A DNA stretch of 8,298 nucleotides from Anaerotignum sp. (GTDB lineage: Bacteria; Bacillota; Clostridia; Lachnospirales; Anaerotignaceae), in the NCBI GenBank assembly GCA_020024395.1, contig JAHHTV010000061.1, positions 1 to 8,298 of the forward strand, written 5' to 3'. Below, in pieces: positions 1 to 7,546 of the stretch. The position numbers were made by a program, and so were the translations under genes. Within the stretch, counting starts at the first letter, position 1. Each line of letters starts with the position of its first letter. The notes beneath the pieces were generated by a model. It ran no database searches. It was given only the letters and a program-made list of their open reading frames with translations, and was not told the origin of the DNA.

Positions 1-335
1 AACCAGAATTTTTGAACCGTATTGATGATATGATTGTATTCCATGCTTTGACAAAAGAAAATGTATTGGAAATTGTAAAATTGATGACAGACAGCGTTGC
101 AAAACGTATTGCAGAAAATTTGCAAATCAAAGTGATATTTACAAAGAAAACATTAGAAAAATTGGCAGAAGCAGGATATGACAAAGCATATGGTGCAAGA
201 CCTTTGCGTCGTACCATACAATCAAAAATTGAAGACGCTTTTGCAGAAGAATATCTCAAGGGCGGATTTGTGGCAGGACAAAAAGTTTCTGTTGGTGTAA
301 AAACAAATGGCTTTTCATTTCGTGTCGTAAAATAA
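1..335 (+). CDS. clpC: ATP-dependent Clp protease ATP-binding subunit, ClpC type (C-terminal end, 5' truncated)
   Basis: This is the last ~111 residues of a Hsp100/Clp AAA+ unfoldase. The gene runs in from the left edge: the reading frame is open from base 3, and the first visible residues, PEFLNRID, are the conserved motif of the second ATPase domain. There is therefore no start codon in the window, and the in-frame TTG at 12 is internal. The sensor-2 motif GARPLRR is encoded at 192-212 and is followed by the helical tail IQSKIEDAFAEEYLKG and a short beta-rich end. ClpC proteins use ATP to unfold substrates and feed them to the ClpP protease in the cytoplasm. ClpC is preferred over ClpB or ClpE because clpC commonly lies just upstream of radA in Firmicutes, but this C-terminal piece alone cannot fully separate the subfamilies. 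I see no clear intrinsic terminator after the TAA stop. Confidence 0.88.
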   Translation, partial: PEFLNRIDDMIVFHALTKENVLEIVKLMTDSVAKRIAENLQIKVIFTKKTLEKLAEAGYDKAYGARPLRRTIQSKIEDAFAEEYLKGGFVAGQKVSVGVKTNGFSFRVVK

Positions 336-386
336 AAAAAATGAAGAAAGAAAGCGAATTTTGCTATATACTGAATGAAAAAAGTA

Positions 387-395
387 TGCTATAAT
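387..395 (+). promoter_or_regulatory. Extended -10 promoter (TGCTATAAT) for the 137-residue protein gene
   Basis: A perfect TATAAT at 390-395 is preceded by TG at the extended -10 position. No good -35 box lies at the usual distance: TTGCTA at 361-366 would need a 23-base spacer. The extended -10 may compensate for that. The predicted transcription start is near 402, leaving a leader of about 60 bases before the ATG at 465. Confidence 0.5.
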
Positions 396-396
396 C

Positions 397-411
397 ATGG
401 ATACAATCCAT
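397..411 (+). repeat. Short perfect inverted repeat overlapping the predicted transcription start
   Basis: ATGGAT and ATCCAT face each other across a 3-base centre (ACA). The repeat starts one base after the -10 box and covers the expected +1. It could be an operator half-site pair or a small hairpin at the 5' end of the leader. It is only 6 bp per arm, so chance is possible, and there is no T-run to make it a terminator. Confidence 0.35.
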
Positions 412-464
412 AAAGTCGTATATTTTTTGGTATAACAATTCAGAATGCTTAGGAGGTAAGCAAA

Positions 465-878
465 ATGGCAGTTATTGAAGAACTAATCAGAAAAGAAGAT
501 AATGGAAGTATTAGCTTTGGCAATTATCTGATGGATGAAAAGAAAAAAGTGCTGGACTTTGAAGTGCAGGGCGATTTGTATAAAATCAAAACATATTATG
601 AAATTACAAAATTAGAAAAAAATGGTAAAATGCTTTTGGAAGCAGTACCAGGTGCTACAATATTTCATTTTATACAAAATGAAAAAGGGGTTTCTTTTCA
701 GGTGGAAGCGGCAGAAGATGTGCAGTTGACATTGGAATTGGAAGCAGAAACAGAATACAAAATATTGGTAGATGATGTCAATGTAGGCAAAATGAAAACC
801 AATATGGCAGGAAAAATCAATTTTGCTGTAGAAGTACAGAAAACAGCAACAGATATCAAAATTGAAAAAATCGGATAA
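465..878 (+). CDS. Uncharacterised 137-residue protein of a clostridial clpC-radA neighbourhood family (sometimes labelled endosialidase-like)
   Basis: A complete small protein, starting at an ATG 8 bases after a perfect AGGAGG (451-456). It has no signal peptide, no membrane segment and only modest charge bias, so it is probably cytoplasmic. The sequence alternates hydrophobic and polar residues in strand-like blocks, such as VLDFEVQGDLYKIKTYYEITKL, and later VQLTLELEAETEYKILVDDVNVGKMKTN. This suggests an all-beta fold after a short N-terminal helix. I recall close relatives in Lachnospiraceae-type genomes that begin MAVIEELIR and carry the same VDDVNVGKMKTN segment. Some of these are named endosialidase catalytic beta chain, but at this length I see no plausible glycosidase active site, and I treat that name as unsupported. 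The gene appears to be its own transcription unit: an extended -10 promoter lies upstream and a strong terminator begins 5 bases after the stop. Function unknown. Confidence 0.85.
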   Translation: MAVIEELIRKEDNGSISFGNYLMDEKKKVLDFEVQGDLYKIKTYYEITKLEKNGKMLLEAVPGATIFHFIQNEKGVSFQVEAAEDVQLTLELEAETEYKILVDDVNVGKMKTNMAGKINFAVEVQKTATDIKIEKIG

Positions 879-882
879 TATC

Positions 883-912
883 AAAATGGACTGTGTAAAC
901 AGTCCATTTTTT
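883..912 (+). terminator. Strong intrinsic terminator between the 137-residue protein gene and radA
   Basis: A perfect 12-bp stem (883-894 with 899-910) closes on a GTAA loop, which fits the stable GNRA tetraloop class, and runs into six Ts (907-912). It begins 5 bases after the upstream stop codon. It ends 18 bases before the proposed radA start, which argues against translating radA through it from further upstream. Confidence 0.9.
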
Positions 913-930
913 GAAAAAGAGGTGATGTGG

Positions 931-2307
931 TTGAAAGTCAAAACCATATATATTTGTACAAATTGCGGTTACCAAAGCCCAAAATGGATGGGAAAATGTC
1001 CAGACTGCAATGAATGGAATACATTTACAGAAAAAACAGAACAAAAACAAACCGCAGGCAAAAAAACAATGACAGAAAAACCACAACTTTCTCGACTGGC
1101 TGATGTGGAAAGCAAAAAAAGTGAAAGGTTGTTGACAGATATTGGTGAATTTGACCGTGTGATGGGGGGCGGTATTGTCAAAGATTCTGTCACAATATTG
1201 ACTTCCCCACCAGGTGGCGGGAAATCCACTTTATCTTTGACAGTTGCTTGCCGTTTGGCAGAAAAAGGCTATCGTGTGTTGTATGCAACAGGTGAGGAAA
1301 GCGAAAGTCAAATCAAAAATCGTGCAGATCGTATATTGGAAAATATTGACAGAAATATTTGGATATTGGCAGACACTTCTATGGATGCTGTGTTACAAGC
1401 CATTGCAGAAGTGGATGCAGATTTTATCATATTGGATAGTATACAAACATTTGCTTTGTCAGAGTTTTTCCCTTCTCGTGCAGGCAATCCTACACAAACG
1501 ATGGAATGTGCGTCCGCATTGGTACAAACAGCAAAAAATAAACAGCGGCAACGTGCCATTTTGATGATTGGACAAATGAATAAAAATGATGAAATTGCTG
1601 GTTTGCGTGCATTGGAGCATTTGGTGGATACAGTGCTTGTTTTGGAAGGAGAAGGATTGGACGAGCTGCGTGGGCTGATTGCGACAAAAAATCGTTTTGG
1701 CAGTACAGGCGAAATGGGATTTTTTGCAATGACAGAAAAGGGTATGACTTCTATTGATAATCCATCAGCATATTTTATTACAAAGCGTGACAAAAATATG
1801 CAGGTTTCCGGTAGTGCTGTTACGGTGTTAAGAGAGGGCTCTCGTCCAGTTGTGGCAGAGATAGAAAGCTTGGTTTCACAGTCATTTACGCCATATCCCT
1901 CTCGCATTAGCGAAGCCATGAAAAAAGATACATTGCATACATTGCTTTCGATATTGGAACAGCGTGGTGGTATCAAATTATATGACAAAAACGTGGTTGT
2001 CAAAACGACAGGCGGTTTGGCATTGAAAGAACAAGCGGCAAATTTAGCGGTTTTGATGAGCATTGTTTCTTCTGTGAAAAATAAACCCATTCCCATAGAT
2101 TGGGCTTTTTTGGCAGATGTGGGTTTGACAGGAGAATTGAAACGTGTGCCAGCAATGGAAAGCCGTATCAAAGAGTTAGACCGTATGGGATATGCTATGA
2201 TTGTAACAGCGGGTGGTTGTGCAAATGGATTGCAGCTTTCTCATGCAAAAGTCAAAGAATGTCATAATTTACAACAAGTGATACAGATGCTTTTATCAGA
2301 AAGATAG
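931..2307 (+). CDS. radA: DNA repair protein RadA (divergent P-loop)
   Basis: RadA is a RecA-like, DnaB-type ATPase that drives branch migration in homologous recombination. This protein is 458 residues, the usual family length. The layout is complete. The C4 zinc finger is at C9, C12, C23 and C26. The ATPase core has a P-loop at 91-100 and Walker B IILD ending at D169. The RadA signature KNRFG is at 253-257, and the C-terminal Lon-like domain includes DVGLTGELKRV. I chose the TTG at 931 because it lies 8 bases after GAGG (919-922) and gives the family's usual N-terminus just before the zinc finger. The in-frame ATG at 925 sits too close to that site, and a start at 862 would run through the terminator. 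Oddities: the P-loop reads TSPPGGGKST, with Ser92 where Walker A has its first glycine. The loop usually written VGH-T-K...AGP reads IGQMNKNDEIAGL (213-225). Confidence 0.93.
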   Translation: MKVKTIYICTNCGYQSPKWMGKCPDCNEWNTFTEKTEQKQTAGKKTMTEKPQLSRLADVESKKSERLLTDIGEFDRVMGGGIVKDSVTILTSPPGGGKSTLSLTVACRLAEKGYRVLYATGEESESQIKNRADRILENIDRNIWILADTSMDAVLQAIAEVDADFIILDSIQTFALSEFFPSRAGNPTQTMECASALVQTAKNKQRQRAILMIGQMNKNDEIAGLRALEHLVDTVLVLEGEGLDELRGLIATKNRFGSTGEMGFFAMTEKGMTSIDNPSAYFITKRDKNMQVSGSAVTVLREGSRPVVAEIESLVSQSFTPYPSRISEAMKKDTLHTLLSILEQRGGIKLYDKNVVVKTTGGLALKEQAANLAVLMSIVSSVKNKPIPIDWAFLADVGLTGELKRVPAMESRIKELDRMGYAMIVTAGGCANGLQLSHAKVKECHNLQQVIQMLLSER

Positions 2308-2361
2308 TTTTTTTGATAGAGGGTATCAATACAACTTATGGCTATGTTTCTATTTTTATAG

Positions 2362-2390
2362 TTTACGAATGAAATAAGCTATATTATAAT
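2362..2390 (+). promoter_or_regulatory. Sigma-A-type promoter for pyruvate carboxylase
   Basis: A perfect TATAAT (2385-2390) follows TTTACG (2362-2367, 4 of 6 matches to TTGACA) at a 17-base spacer. The predicted start near 2397 gives a leader of about 57 bases. The rest of the radA-pyc gap holds only a weak 6-bp inverted repeat (TTGATA/TATCAA, 2313-2329) with no T-run after it. Confidence 0.65.
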
Positions 2391-2453
2391 AAGTAGATAA
2401 GGGCAAAAACATCTGTCTTTACAGTAAAAATACACAAAGGAGGTATGATTAGT

Positions 2454-5400
2454 ATGCAGCAAGTAGAAATTAAAAAGTTCAAAAAGGTGCTGGTAGCCAA
2501 TCGTGGTGAAATTGCCATTCGTGTATACCGTGCTTTGAGTGAACTGGGTATCCAAACAGTGGGTATTTTCTCAAAAGAAGATAAATATTCCCTGTTCCGT
2601 ACAAAAACAGATGAGGCATATATGCTCAATCCTGAAAAAGGCCCGATTGATGCATATTTAGACATTGATAATATTATCAAAATTGCAAAAACAAAAGGTG
2701 TGGACGCAATTCACCCTGGTTATGGATTTTTGTCAGAAAATCCAGATTTTGTATCCGCTTGTAAAAAAGCAGGCATTGCATTTATTGGTCCAGATGTGGA
2801 AGTTATGTATGCAATGGGGGATAAAATTTCTTCTAAAAAAATGGCAATCGAATGTCAAGTACCCATTATTCCCGGCGTAGACCATGCCATTCGCAGTTTA
2901 GACGAAGTGATGGAAGTTGCACAAAGAGTTGGCTATCCAGTGATGCTGAAAGCAAGTAATGGTGGTGGCGGTCGTGGTATGCGTATTGTAAACAACGCAG
3001 AAGAAATGCCAAAAGAGTTTGCAGAAGCTAGAAACGAAGCAAAAAAAGCATTCGGTGATGACAAAATTTTCGTAGAAAAATATCTCCGTGACCCAAAACA
3101 TATTGAAGTACAGGTTTTGGGTGATAAATATGGTAATGTGGTACATTTGTTTGACAGGGACTGTTCTGTACAAAGACGTCACCAGAAAGTTGTGGAATTT
3201 GCACCTGCTTTTACAATCAGCGATGCAGTGAGAGAAAAAATATTTGCAGATGCTGTGCGTTTGTCAAAACACGTGGGTTATAAAAATGCTGGTACACTGG
3301 AATTTTTGGTTGATGCAGATGAAAATTACTATTTCATTGAAATGAACCCTCGTATACAAGTGGAACATACTGTGACAGAAGCAGTGACAGGTATTGATAT
3401 TGTACAAGCACAGATTTTGATTGAAGAGGGCTATCCTTTGACATCTCCTGAAATCGGTATTGCTTCACAAGAGGATATTAAATGCAGTGGGTATTCTATA
3501 CAGTTGCGTGTAACAACCGAAGACCCTGCAAACAATTTCTTGCCAGATACTGGTAAAATCAGCGTGTATCGTTCTCCTGCGGGTAATGGTATCCGTTTGG
3601 ATGGTGGTACTGCACATACAGGCGGCGAAATTACACCATTTTATGATAGCTTGCTTGTAAAAATCATTGCACATGACAGAACATTTGAAGGTGTGACAAG
3701 AAAAGCAGTCAGAGCGATTAAAGAAACCAGGATTCGTGGTGTGAAAACAAACATTCCATTTTTGATTAACGTATTGCAAAGTGATGTTTGGAATGCAGGT
3801 AAATGCACTACAACATTCATTGAAAAAACACCAGAATTGTTCCATATTGTATTGGGACAAGACAGAGCAACCAAAATTGCAGAATTTATTGGGAACAAAA
3901 TTGTCAATGAGTCAAAAGGGCAAAAACCAGAATTTGACCCCATTGTGACACCATCTTTTGGTAAAAATGAAGATGGAACCACAATCCGTGTAGCAGGTGC
4001 AAAAGATAAATTCTTGAAAATGGGTGCAAAAGATTTCACACAAAGCCTTTTGCAAGAAAAAAGATTGCTGGTAACAGATACCACAATGCGTGACGCACAC
4101 CAATCTTTGATGGCAACACGTTTGCGTACAAATGATTTGGTTGTGGCAGCACCTGCAACCAATATGGCAATGGCAAATGCATTCTCTGTGGAAGCATGGG
4201 GCGGTGCAACATTTGACGTGGCATATCGTTTCTTGGCAGAATCTCCATGGAGAAGATTGCAACAGCTTTCTGAAGCAATGCCAAATACACTGATTCAAAT
4301 GTTGTTGCGTGCATCAAATGCAGTGGGCTATGCAAACTATCCAGATAATGTGGTAAAAGAATTTATCAAAGTTTCTGCGGAACGTGGCGTAGATGTATTC
4401 CGTATTTTTGATAGCTTGAACTGGATGGAAAATATGAAAATGCCCGTGGAAGAAGCACTCAAAACAGGTAAAATTGTAGAAGGTGCAATTTGTTATACAG
4501 GCGATATTTTAGACCCACATGAAACAAAATATACATTGGATTACTATATCCGCAAAGCAAAAGAATTGGAAGCAATGGGTTGTCATATATTTGCAATCAA
4601 AGATATGGCAGGTTTGCTCAAACCTTATGCAGCAAAAGAACTGTTCAAGGCACTCAAACAAGAATTGCATATTCCTTTGCAGTTGCATACACATGATACC
4701 ACAGGCAATGGTGTCAGTACGGTGTTGATGGCAGCAGAAGCTGGCGTGGATATTGCCGATTTGGCAATTCAGTCTATGAGTTCTTTGACAAGCCAACCTT
4801 CTATGAATGCAGTTGTGGAGGCGTTGAAAGGTACAGAACGTGACACAGGATTGGACACAGAACAGCTTGTGGAATTAAGCAACTATTATCAAGGTGTTAG
4901 ACAGATTTTCGCAGGTTTTGAAAGCGAAATGAAAACACCAAACACAGAAATTTATAAATATGAAATCCCTGGTGGTCAGTATTCCAACTTACTGGCACAG
5001 GTAAAAGCAATGGGTTCTGCGGATAACTTTGAAGAAATCAAACATTTGTATAAAGAAGCAAATGAGTTGTTGGGAAATATCGTAAAAGTAACACCTTCTT
5101 CCAAAGTGGTGGGTGATATGGCGATATTCATGTCCAAAAATGGATTGAACAAAAACAACATTTTGACAGAAGGTAAAGACCTTTCTTATCCTGATTCTGT
5201 TGTGGATTACTTCATTGGTAACATTGGACAACCAGAAGGCGGTTTCCCAAAAGAATTGCAAGAAATCGTATTGAAAGGCAAACAGCCCATCAATGGCAGA
5301 GCAGGTGCTTTGATGCCACCTGCAGACTTTGATGCCATTATAAAACATTTGCATGACAATCATGTTATGAAAAAAGTAAATCCTAGAAATATTATCAGTT

Positions 5401-5921
5401 ACGCATTATATCCAAAAGTATATGATGATTATTGCGACCATTGGGAATATTATACCGATGTATCAAAACTGACAAGTGATGTATATTTCTTTGGTTTGGC
5501 AAAAGGGGAAGAAACTTCCATCGAAATCGGCGAAGGAAAAGAAATACTTATCAAATTTATTGATATGTCTGAACCAGATGCAGAAGGTTTCCGTGCTTTG
5601 ACATTTGAAATCAATGGTGTTATGCGTGAAGTGAAAATTCTGGATAAGAATTTGGAAATTAAGAGCGATGGTAAGCTGAAAGCAGATAAAAATAACCCTT
5701 ATCATTTGGGTTCTTCTATCCCTGGTACCATCAGCAAAGTGCTTGTAAAAGAAGGCGAAGCTGTGAAGAAAAACCAAGCATTGATTACCATAGAAGCAAT
5801 GAAAATGGAAACATCTATTGTTGCAAAAGAAGATGGTGTTGTGGATAAAATTTATGCGGCAGAAGGCGAAAAAGTCAGCCAAGGCGATTTGTTGATTTCT
5901 TTTGTACAAGAAGAAGCATAA
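2454..5921 (+). CDS. pyc: Pyruvate carboxylase (single-chain, biotin-dependent)
   Basis: Converts pyruvate, bicarbonate and ATP to oxaloacetate in the cytoplasm, replenishing the TCA branch and feeding aspartate synthesis or gluconeogenesis. It is 1155 residues, a normal length for the fused enzyme. Domains in order: biotin carboxylase (about 10-460) with VANRGEIA, the ATP-grasp loop KASNGGGGRGMR (166-177) and EMNPRIQVEH (296-305); carboxyltransferase with DTTMRDAH (542-549), carboxylated Lys716 in AIKDMAG, metal-binding H745 and H747 in HTHDT, and the catalytic threonine T880 in VTPSSK; the tetramerisation/allosteric linker; and the C-terminal biotinyl domain with EAMKM, biotin on Lys1117 (codon 5802-5804). 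The D547/K716/H745/H747/T880 spacing agrees with what I recall for the Rhizobium etli enzyme. I chose ATG 2454, 10 bases after AAAGGAGG (2436-2443). The in-frame ATG at 2445 is only one base past that site. It has its own promoter and terminator, so it is probably monocistronic. Confidence 0.97.
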   Translation: MQQVEIKKFKKVLVANRGEIAIRVYRALSELGIQTVGIFSKEDKYSLFRTKTDEAYMLNPEKGPIDAYLDIDNIIKIAKTKGVDAIHPGYGFLSENPDFVSACKKAGIAFIGPDVEVMYAMGDKISSKKMAIECQVPIIPGVDHAIRSLDEVMEVAQRVGYPVMLKASNGGGGRGMRIVNNAEEMPKEFAEARNEAKKAFGDDKIFVEKYLRDPKHIEVQVLGDKYGNVVHLFDRDCSVQRRHQKVVEFAPAFTISDAVREKIFADAVRLSKHVGYKNAGTLEFLVDADENYYFIEMNPRIQVEHTVTEAVTGIDIVQAQILIEEGYPLTSPEIGIASQEDIKCSGYSIQLRVTTEDPANNFLPDTGKISVYRSPAGNGIRLDGGTAHTGGEITPFYDSLLVKIIAHDRTFEGVTRKAVRAIKETRIRGVKTNIPFLINVLQSDVWNAGKCTTTFIEKTPELFHIVLGQDRATKIAEFIGNKIVNESKGQKPEFDPIVTPSFGKNEDGTTIRVAGAKDKFLKMGAKDFTQSLLQEKRLLVTDTTMRDAHQSLMATRLRTNDLVVAAPATNMAMANAFSVEAWGGATFDVAYRFLAESPWRRLQQLSEAMPNTLIQMLLRASNAVGYANYPDNVVKEFIKVSAERGVDVFRIFDSLNWMENMKMPVEEALKTGKIVEGAICYTGDILDPHETKYTLDYYIRKAKELEAMGCHIFAIKDMAGLLKPYAAKELFKALKQELHIPLQLHTHDTTGNGVSTVLMAAEAGVDIADLAIQSMSSLTSQPSMNAVVEALKGTERDTGLDTEQLVELSNYYQGVRQIFAGFESEMKTPNTEIYKYEIPGGQYSNLLAQVKAMGSADNFEEIKHLYKEANELLGNIVKVTPSSKVVGDMAIFMSKNGLNKNNILTEGKDLSYPDSVVDYFIGNIGQPEGGFPKELQEIVLKGKQPINGRAGALMPPADFDAIIKHLHDNHVMKKVNPRNIISYALYPKVYDDYCDHWEYYTDVSKLTSDVYFFGLAKGEETSIEIGEGKEILIKFIDMSEPDAEGFRALTFEINGVMREVKILDKNLEIKSDGKLKADKNNPYHLGSSIPGTISKVLVKEGEAVKKNQALITIEAMKMETSIVAKEDGVVDKIYAAEGEKVSQGDLLISFVQEEA

Positions 5922-5948
5922 AAAATACAATACAAAAACGATATCAAG

Positions 5949-5984
5949 GAGAATGCTTTGAAAATCAAAGCGTTCTCTTTTTTT
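5949..5984 (+). terminator. Intrinsic terminator of pyruvate carboxylase
   Basis: A 13-bp stem (5949-5961 with 5965-5977, one T-G wobble) closes on a 3-base AAA loop and is followed by seven Ts (5978-5984). It starts 27 bases after the pyc stop and separates pyc from the sporulation genes. Confidence 0.93.
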
Positions 5985-6005
5985 GATTTGTGTTTTATAT
6001 TTTTG

Positions 6006-6035
6006 TCATAATTTTGTTGTGTTGTGTGCATACTA
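6006..6035 (+). promoter_or_regulatory. Candidate sigma-G (forespore) promoter of the spoVA cluster
   Basis: CATACTA at 6029-6035 is a full match to the sigma-G -10 consensus CATWMTA. TCATA at 6006-6010, exactly 18 bases upstream, matches four of five positions of the GHATR -35. It lies between the pyc terminator and spoVAC. The B. subtilis spoVA operon is known to be sigma-G dependent, so the position and sequence agree. No housekeeping -10/-35 pair stands out in this gap. Confidence 0.65.
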
Positions 6036-6066
6036 TGCAAAACATGACATTTTGGAGGTGGCTTAT

Positions 6067-6516
6067 TTGAAAACAGACCAGCCAGCACAACAAAAATATG
6101 CTGAAATTGTAGAAAAACATACACCCAAAAGCCCGATATTCAAAAATTGTTTATTGGCTTTTGTTTCAGGTGGTTTGATTTGCACATTTGGAGAATTTTT
6201 ATTGCAAATGTATGGGCAATATGGTTTTTCAAAAGATGATGCGGCATTATTGACTTCTACAACATTGATATTGATTTCTGCAATATTGACAGGATTGGGG
6301 TTATATGGAAAATTGGGAAAATATTGTGGCGCAGGTACAGAAGTACCTATCACAGGTTTTGCAAATTCTGTGGTATCGCCTGCCATTGAATACAAAAATG
6401 CAGGTTTGGTATTGGGCATGGCAGCAAAAATGTTTGTTTTGGCAGGCCCTGTCATTGTGTATGGCACATTGACATCTGTGGTTGTTGGAATTTTGTATTA
6501 TTTTTTGGGGCGGTGA
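6067..6516 (+). CDS. spoVAC: Stage V sporulation protein AC (SpoVA channel membrane subunit)
   Basis: An inner spore membrane protein of the SpoVA complex, which takes up calcium-dipicolinate into the forespore and releases it at germination. In B. subtilis SpoVAC behaves as a mechanosensitive channel. It is 149 residues here, like the B. subtilis protein. A hydrophilic N-terminus is followed by hydrophobic segments at about 28-49, 61-81 and 122-146, with a shorter one near 112-121. The family signature GAGTEVPITGFAN is at 88-100. I chose the TTG at 6067 because it is 8 bases after a strong GGAGGTG (6054-6060). The frame stays open upstream to an ATG at 5983, but that start lies inside the T-run of the pyc terminator and adds 28 residues the family lacks. 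It is the first gene of a three-gene operon, and spoVAD starts 4 bases after its stop. Confidence 0.94.
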   Translation: MKTDQPAQQKYAEIVEKHTPKSPIFKNCLLAFVSGGLICTFGEFLLQMYGQYGFSKDDAALLTSTTLILISAILTGLGLYGKLGKYCGAGTEVPITGFANSVVSPAIEYKNAGLVLGMAAKMFVLAGPVIVYGTLTSVVVGILYYFLGR

Positions 6517-6520
6517 ACGT

Positions 6521-7546
6521 ATGAAAAAAAGATTGGGAAAACAAACAGTAAAACTGCAAGAGCCTGTGCATATCATTGCGGTGGCTTCTACGGTTGGACA
6601 AAAAGAAGGTGAAGGGCCTTTGGGAAAATATTTTGATAAAATTGAGCAAGATGCCATGATGGGACAGGACTCTTGGGAAAAAGCAGAAAGCCAATTTGTG
6701 GAACAAAATATGGCTTTGGTGTTGCAAAAAGCCAATATGCAACCCAGCCAAATAGATTATATTTTGTGTGGGGATTTGCTCAATCAGTGTATTGGCACAA
6801 CATATGGTATCAAAGACTTTTCTATACCATTTTTAGGCGTTTTTGGTGCTTGTTCCACAATGGGAGAAATGATGAGTTTAGGAAGTATGCTCATTGATGG
6901 TGGATTTGCAGAATATGTACTTGGTGGGGCATCCAGCCATTTTTGTTCTGCCGAAAAACAATTCCGTTTTCCGCTTCCACTTGGGACACAACGCCCACAA
7001 TCTGCCACATGGACAGTGACGGGTGATGGTGCAGTGATACTTGCAAAAAAAGGGGAGGGCCCTGTGATTACAGAAATCACAACAGGTAAAATTGTGGATA
7101 TGGGGATTACAGATGCCAACAACATGGGGGCAGCAATGGCACCTGCGGCAGTTGATGTGCTTTTGGCACATTTCAAAGAAACTGGTCGTACACCGCAAGA
7201 TTATGATGTGATAGCGACAGGAGATTTGGGATATGTGGGGCATCAGTTGGTTGTGGAATTGATGCAAAAAGAAGGGTATGATATGGGAGAGCAGTACACA
7301 GATTGTGGAATTGAAATTTTTGATAAAGAAATGCAAGATACCCATTCTGGTGGTAGCGGTTGTGCTTGTTCCGCAGTTACATTTTGCGGCTATTTTTATC
7401 CAAAGTTGTTGACAGGTGCTATCAAACGTATGCTGTTTTTGCCAACAGGTGCTTTGTTGAGTGCAGACTCTGTGCAACAAGGATTGCCCATTCCTGCGAT
7501 TGCCCATGCAGTTGTGATTGAATATCAAAAGGGGGCGTCTATATGA
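6521..7546 (+). CDS. spoVAD: Stage V sporulation protein AD (dipicolinate-binding SpoVA subunit)
   Basis: SpoVAD is a soluble thiolase-fold protein on the inner spore membrane that binds dipicolinic acid directly and is needed for its uptake. It is 341 residues, close to the 338 in B. subtilis as I recall it. It begins with the family's GKQT block near the N-terminus. GEGPLGKYFDK lies near 30-40, and GDLLNQ follows at 84-89. FGACST is at 108-113, with the thiolase-like Cys111. MGAAMAPAA (202-210) and GGSGCACSA (277-285) are also conserved. I chose ATG 6521, which follows a GGTGA at 6512-6516. An in-frame ATG at 6482 would overlap the end of spoVAC and has no ribosome site. The stop overlaps the spoVAE start in an ATGA, so the two are probably translationally coupled. 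Confidence 0.96.
   Translation: MKKRLGKQTVKLQEPVHIIAVASTVGQKEGEGPLGKYFDKIEQDAMMGQDSWEKAESQFVEQNMALVLQKANMQPSQIDYILCGDLLNQCIGTTYGIKDFSIPFLGVFGACSTMGEMMSLGSMLIDGGFAEYVLGGASSHFCSAEKQFRFPLPLGTQRPQSATWTVTGDGAVILAKKGEGPVITEITTGKIVDMGITDANNMGAAMAPAAVDVLLAHFKETGRTPQDYDVIATGDLGYVGHQLVVELMQKEGYDMGEQYTDCGIEIFDKEMQDTHSGGSGCACSAVTFCGYFYPKLLTGAIKRMLFLPTGALLSADSVQQGLPIPAIAHAVVIEYQKGASI

Noticed and set aside
341..394. Tiny 17-codon frame starting ATGAAGAAAGAAAGC in the gap after clpC
   Set aside because: It has no ribosome binding site, overlaps the promoter of the next gene, and shows no sign of coding.
1308..2171. Long minus-strand open frame (287 codons) opposite radA
   Set aside because: It is fully antisense to a convincing radA, has no recognisable protein motif, and has a serine/lysine-rich composition typical of a reversed coding strand.
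2313..2329. Inverted repeat TTGATA/TATCAA just after radA as a possible terminator
   Set aside because: The T-run lies before the stem, not after it, on the + strand; the stem is only 6 bp.
3641..4335. Several overlapping minus-strand open frames opposite pyruvate carboxylase
   Set aside because: They lie inside a conserved enzyme gene, have no family resemblance and are rich in Cys/His/Phe as expected for antisense of this codon usage.
2454..5921. Oxaloacetate decarboxylase or acetyl-CoA carboxylase subunit as an alternative for the biotin enzyme
   Set aside because: The full biotin carboxylase, carboxyltransferase and biotinyl order in one chain, with K716 and T880 present, is specific to pyruvate carboxylase.
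5983..6066. 28-residue N-terminal extension of SpoVAC
   Set aside because: It would begin inside the T-run of the pyc terminator, cover the likely sigma-G promoter, and exceed the family's usual length.
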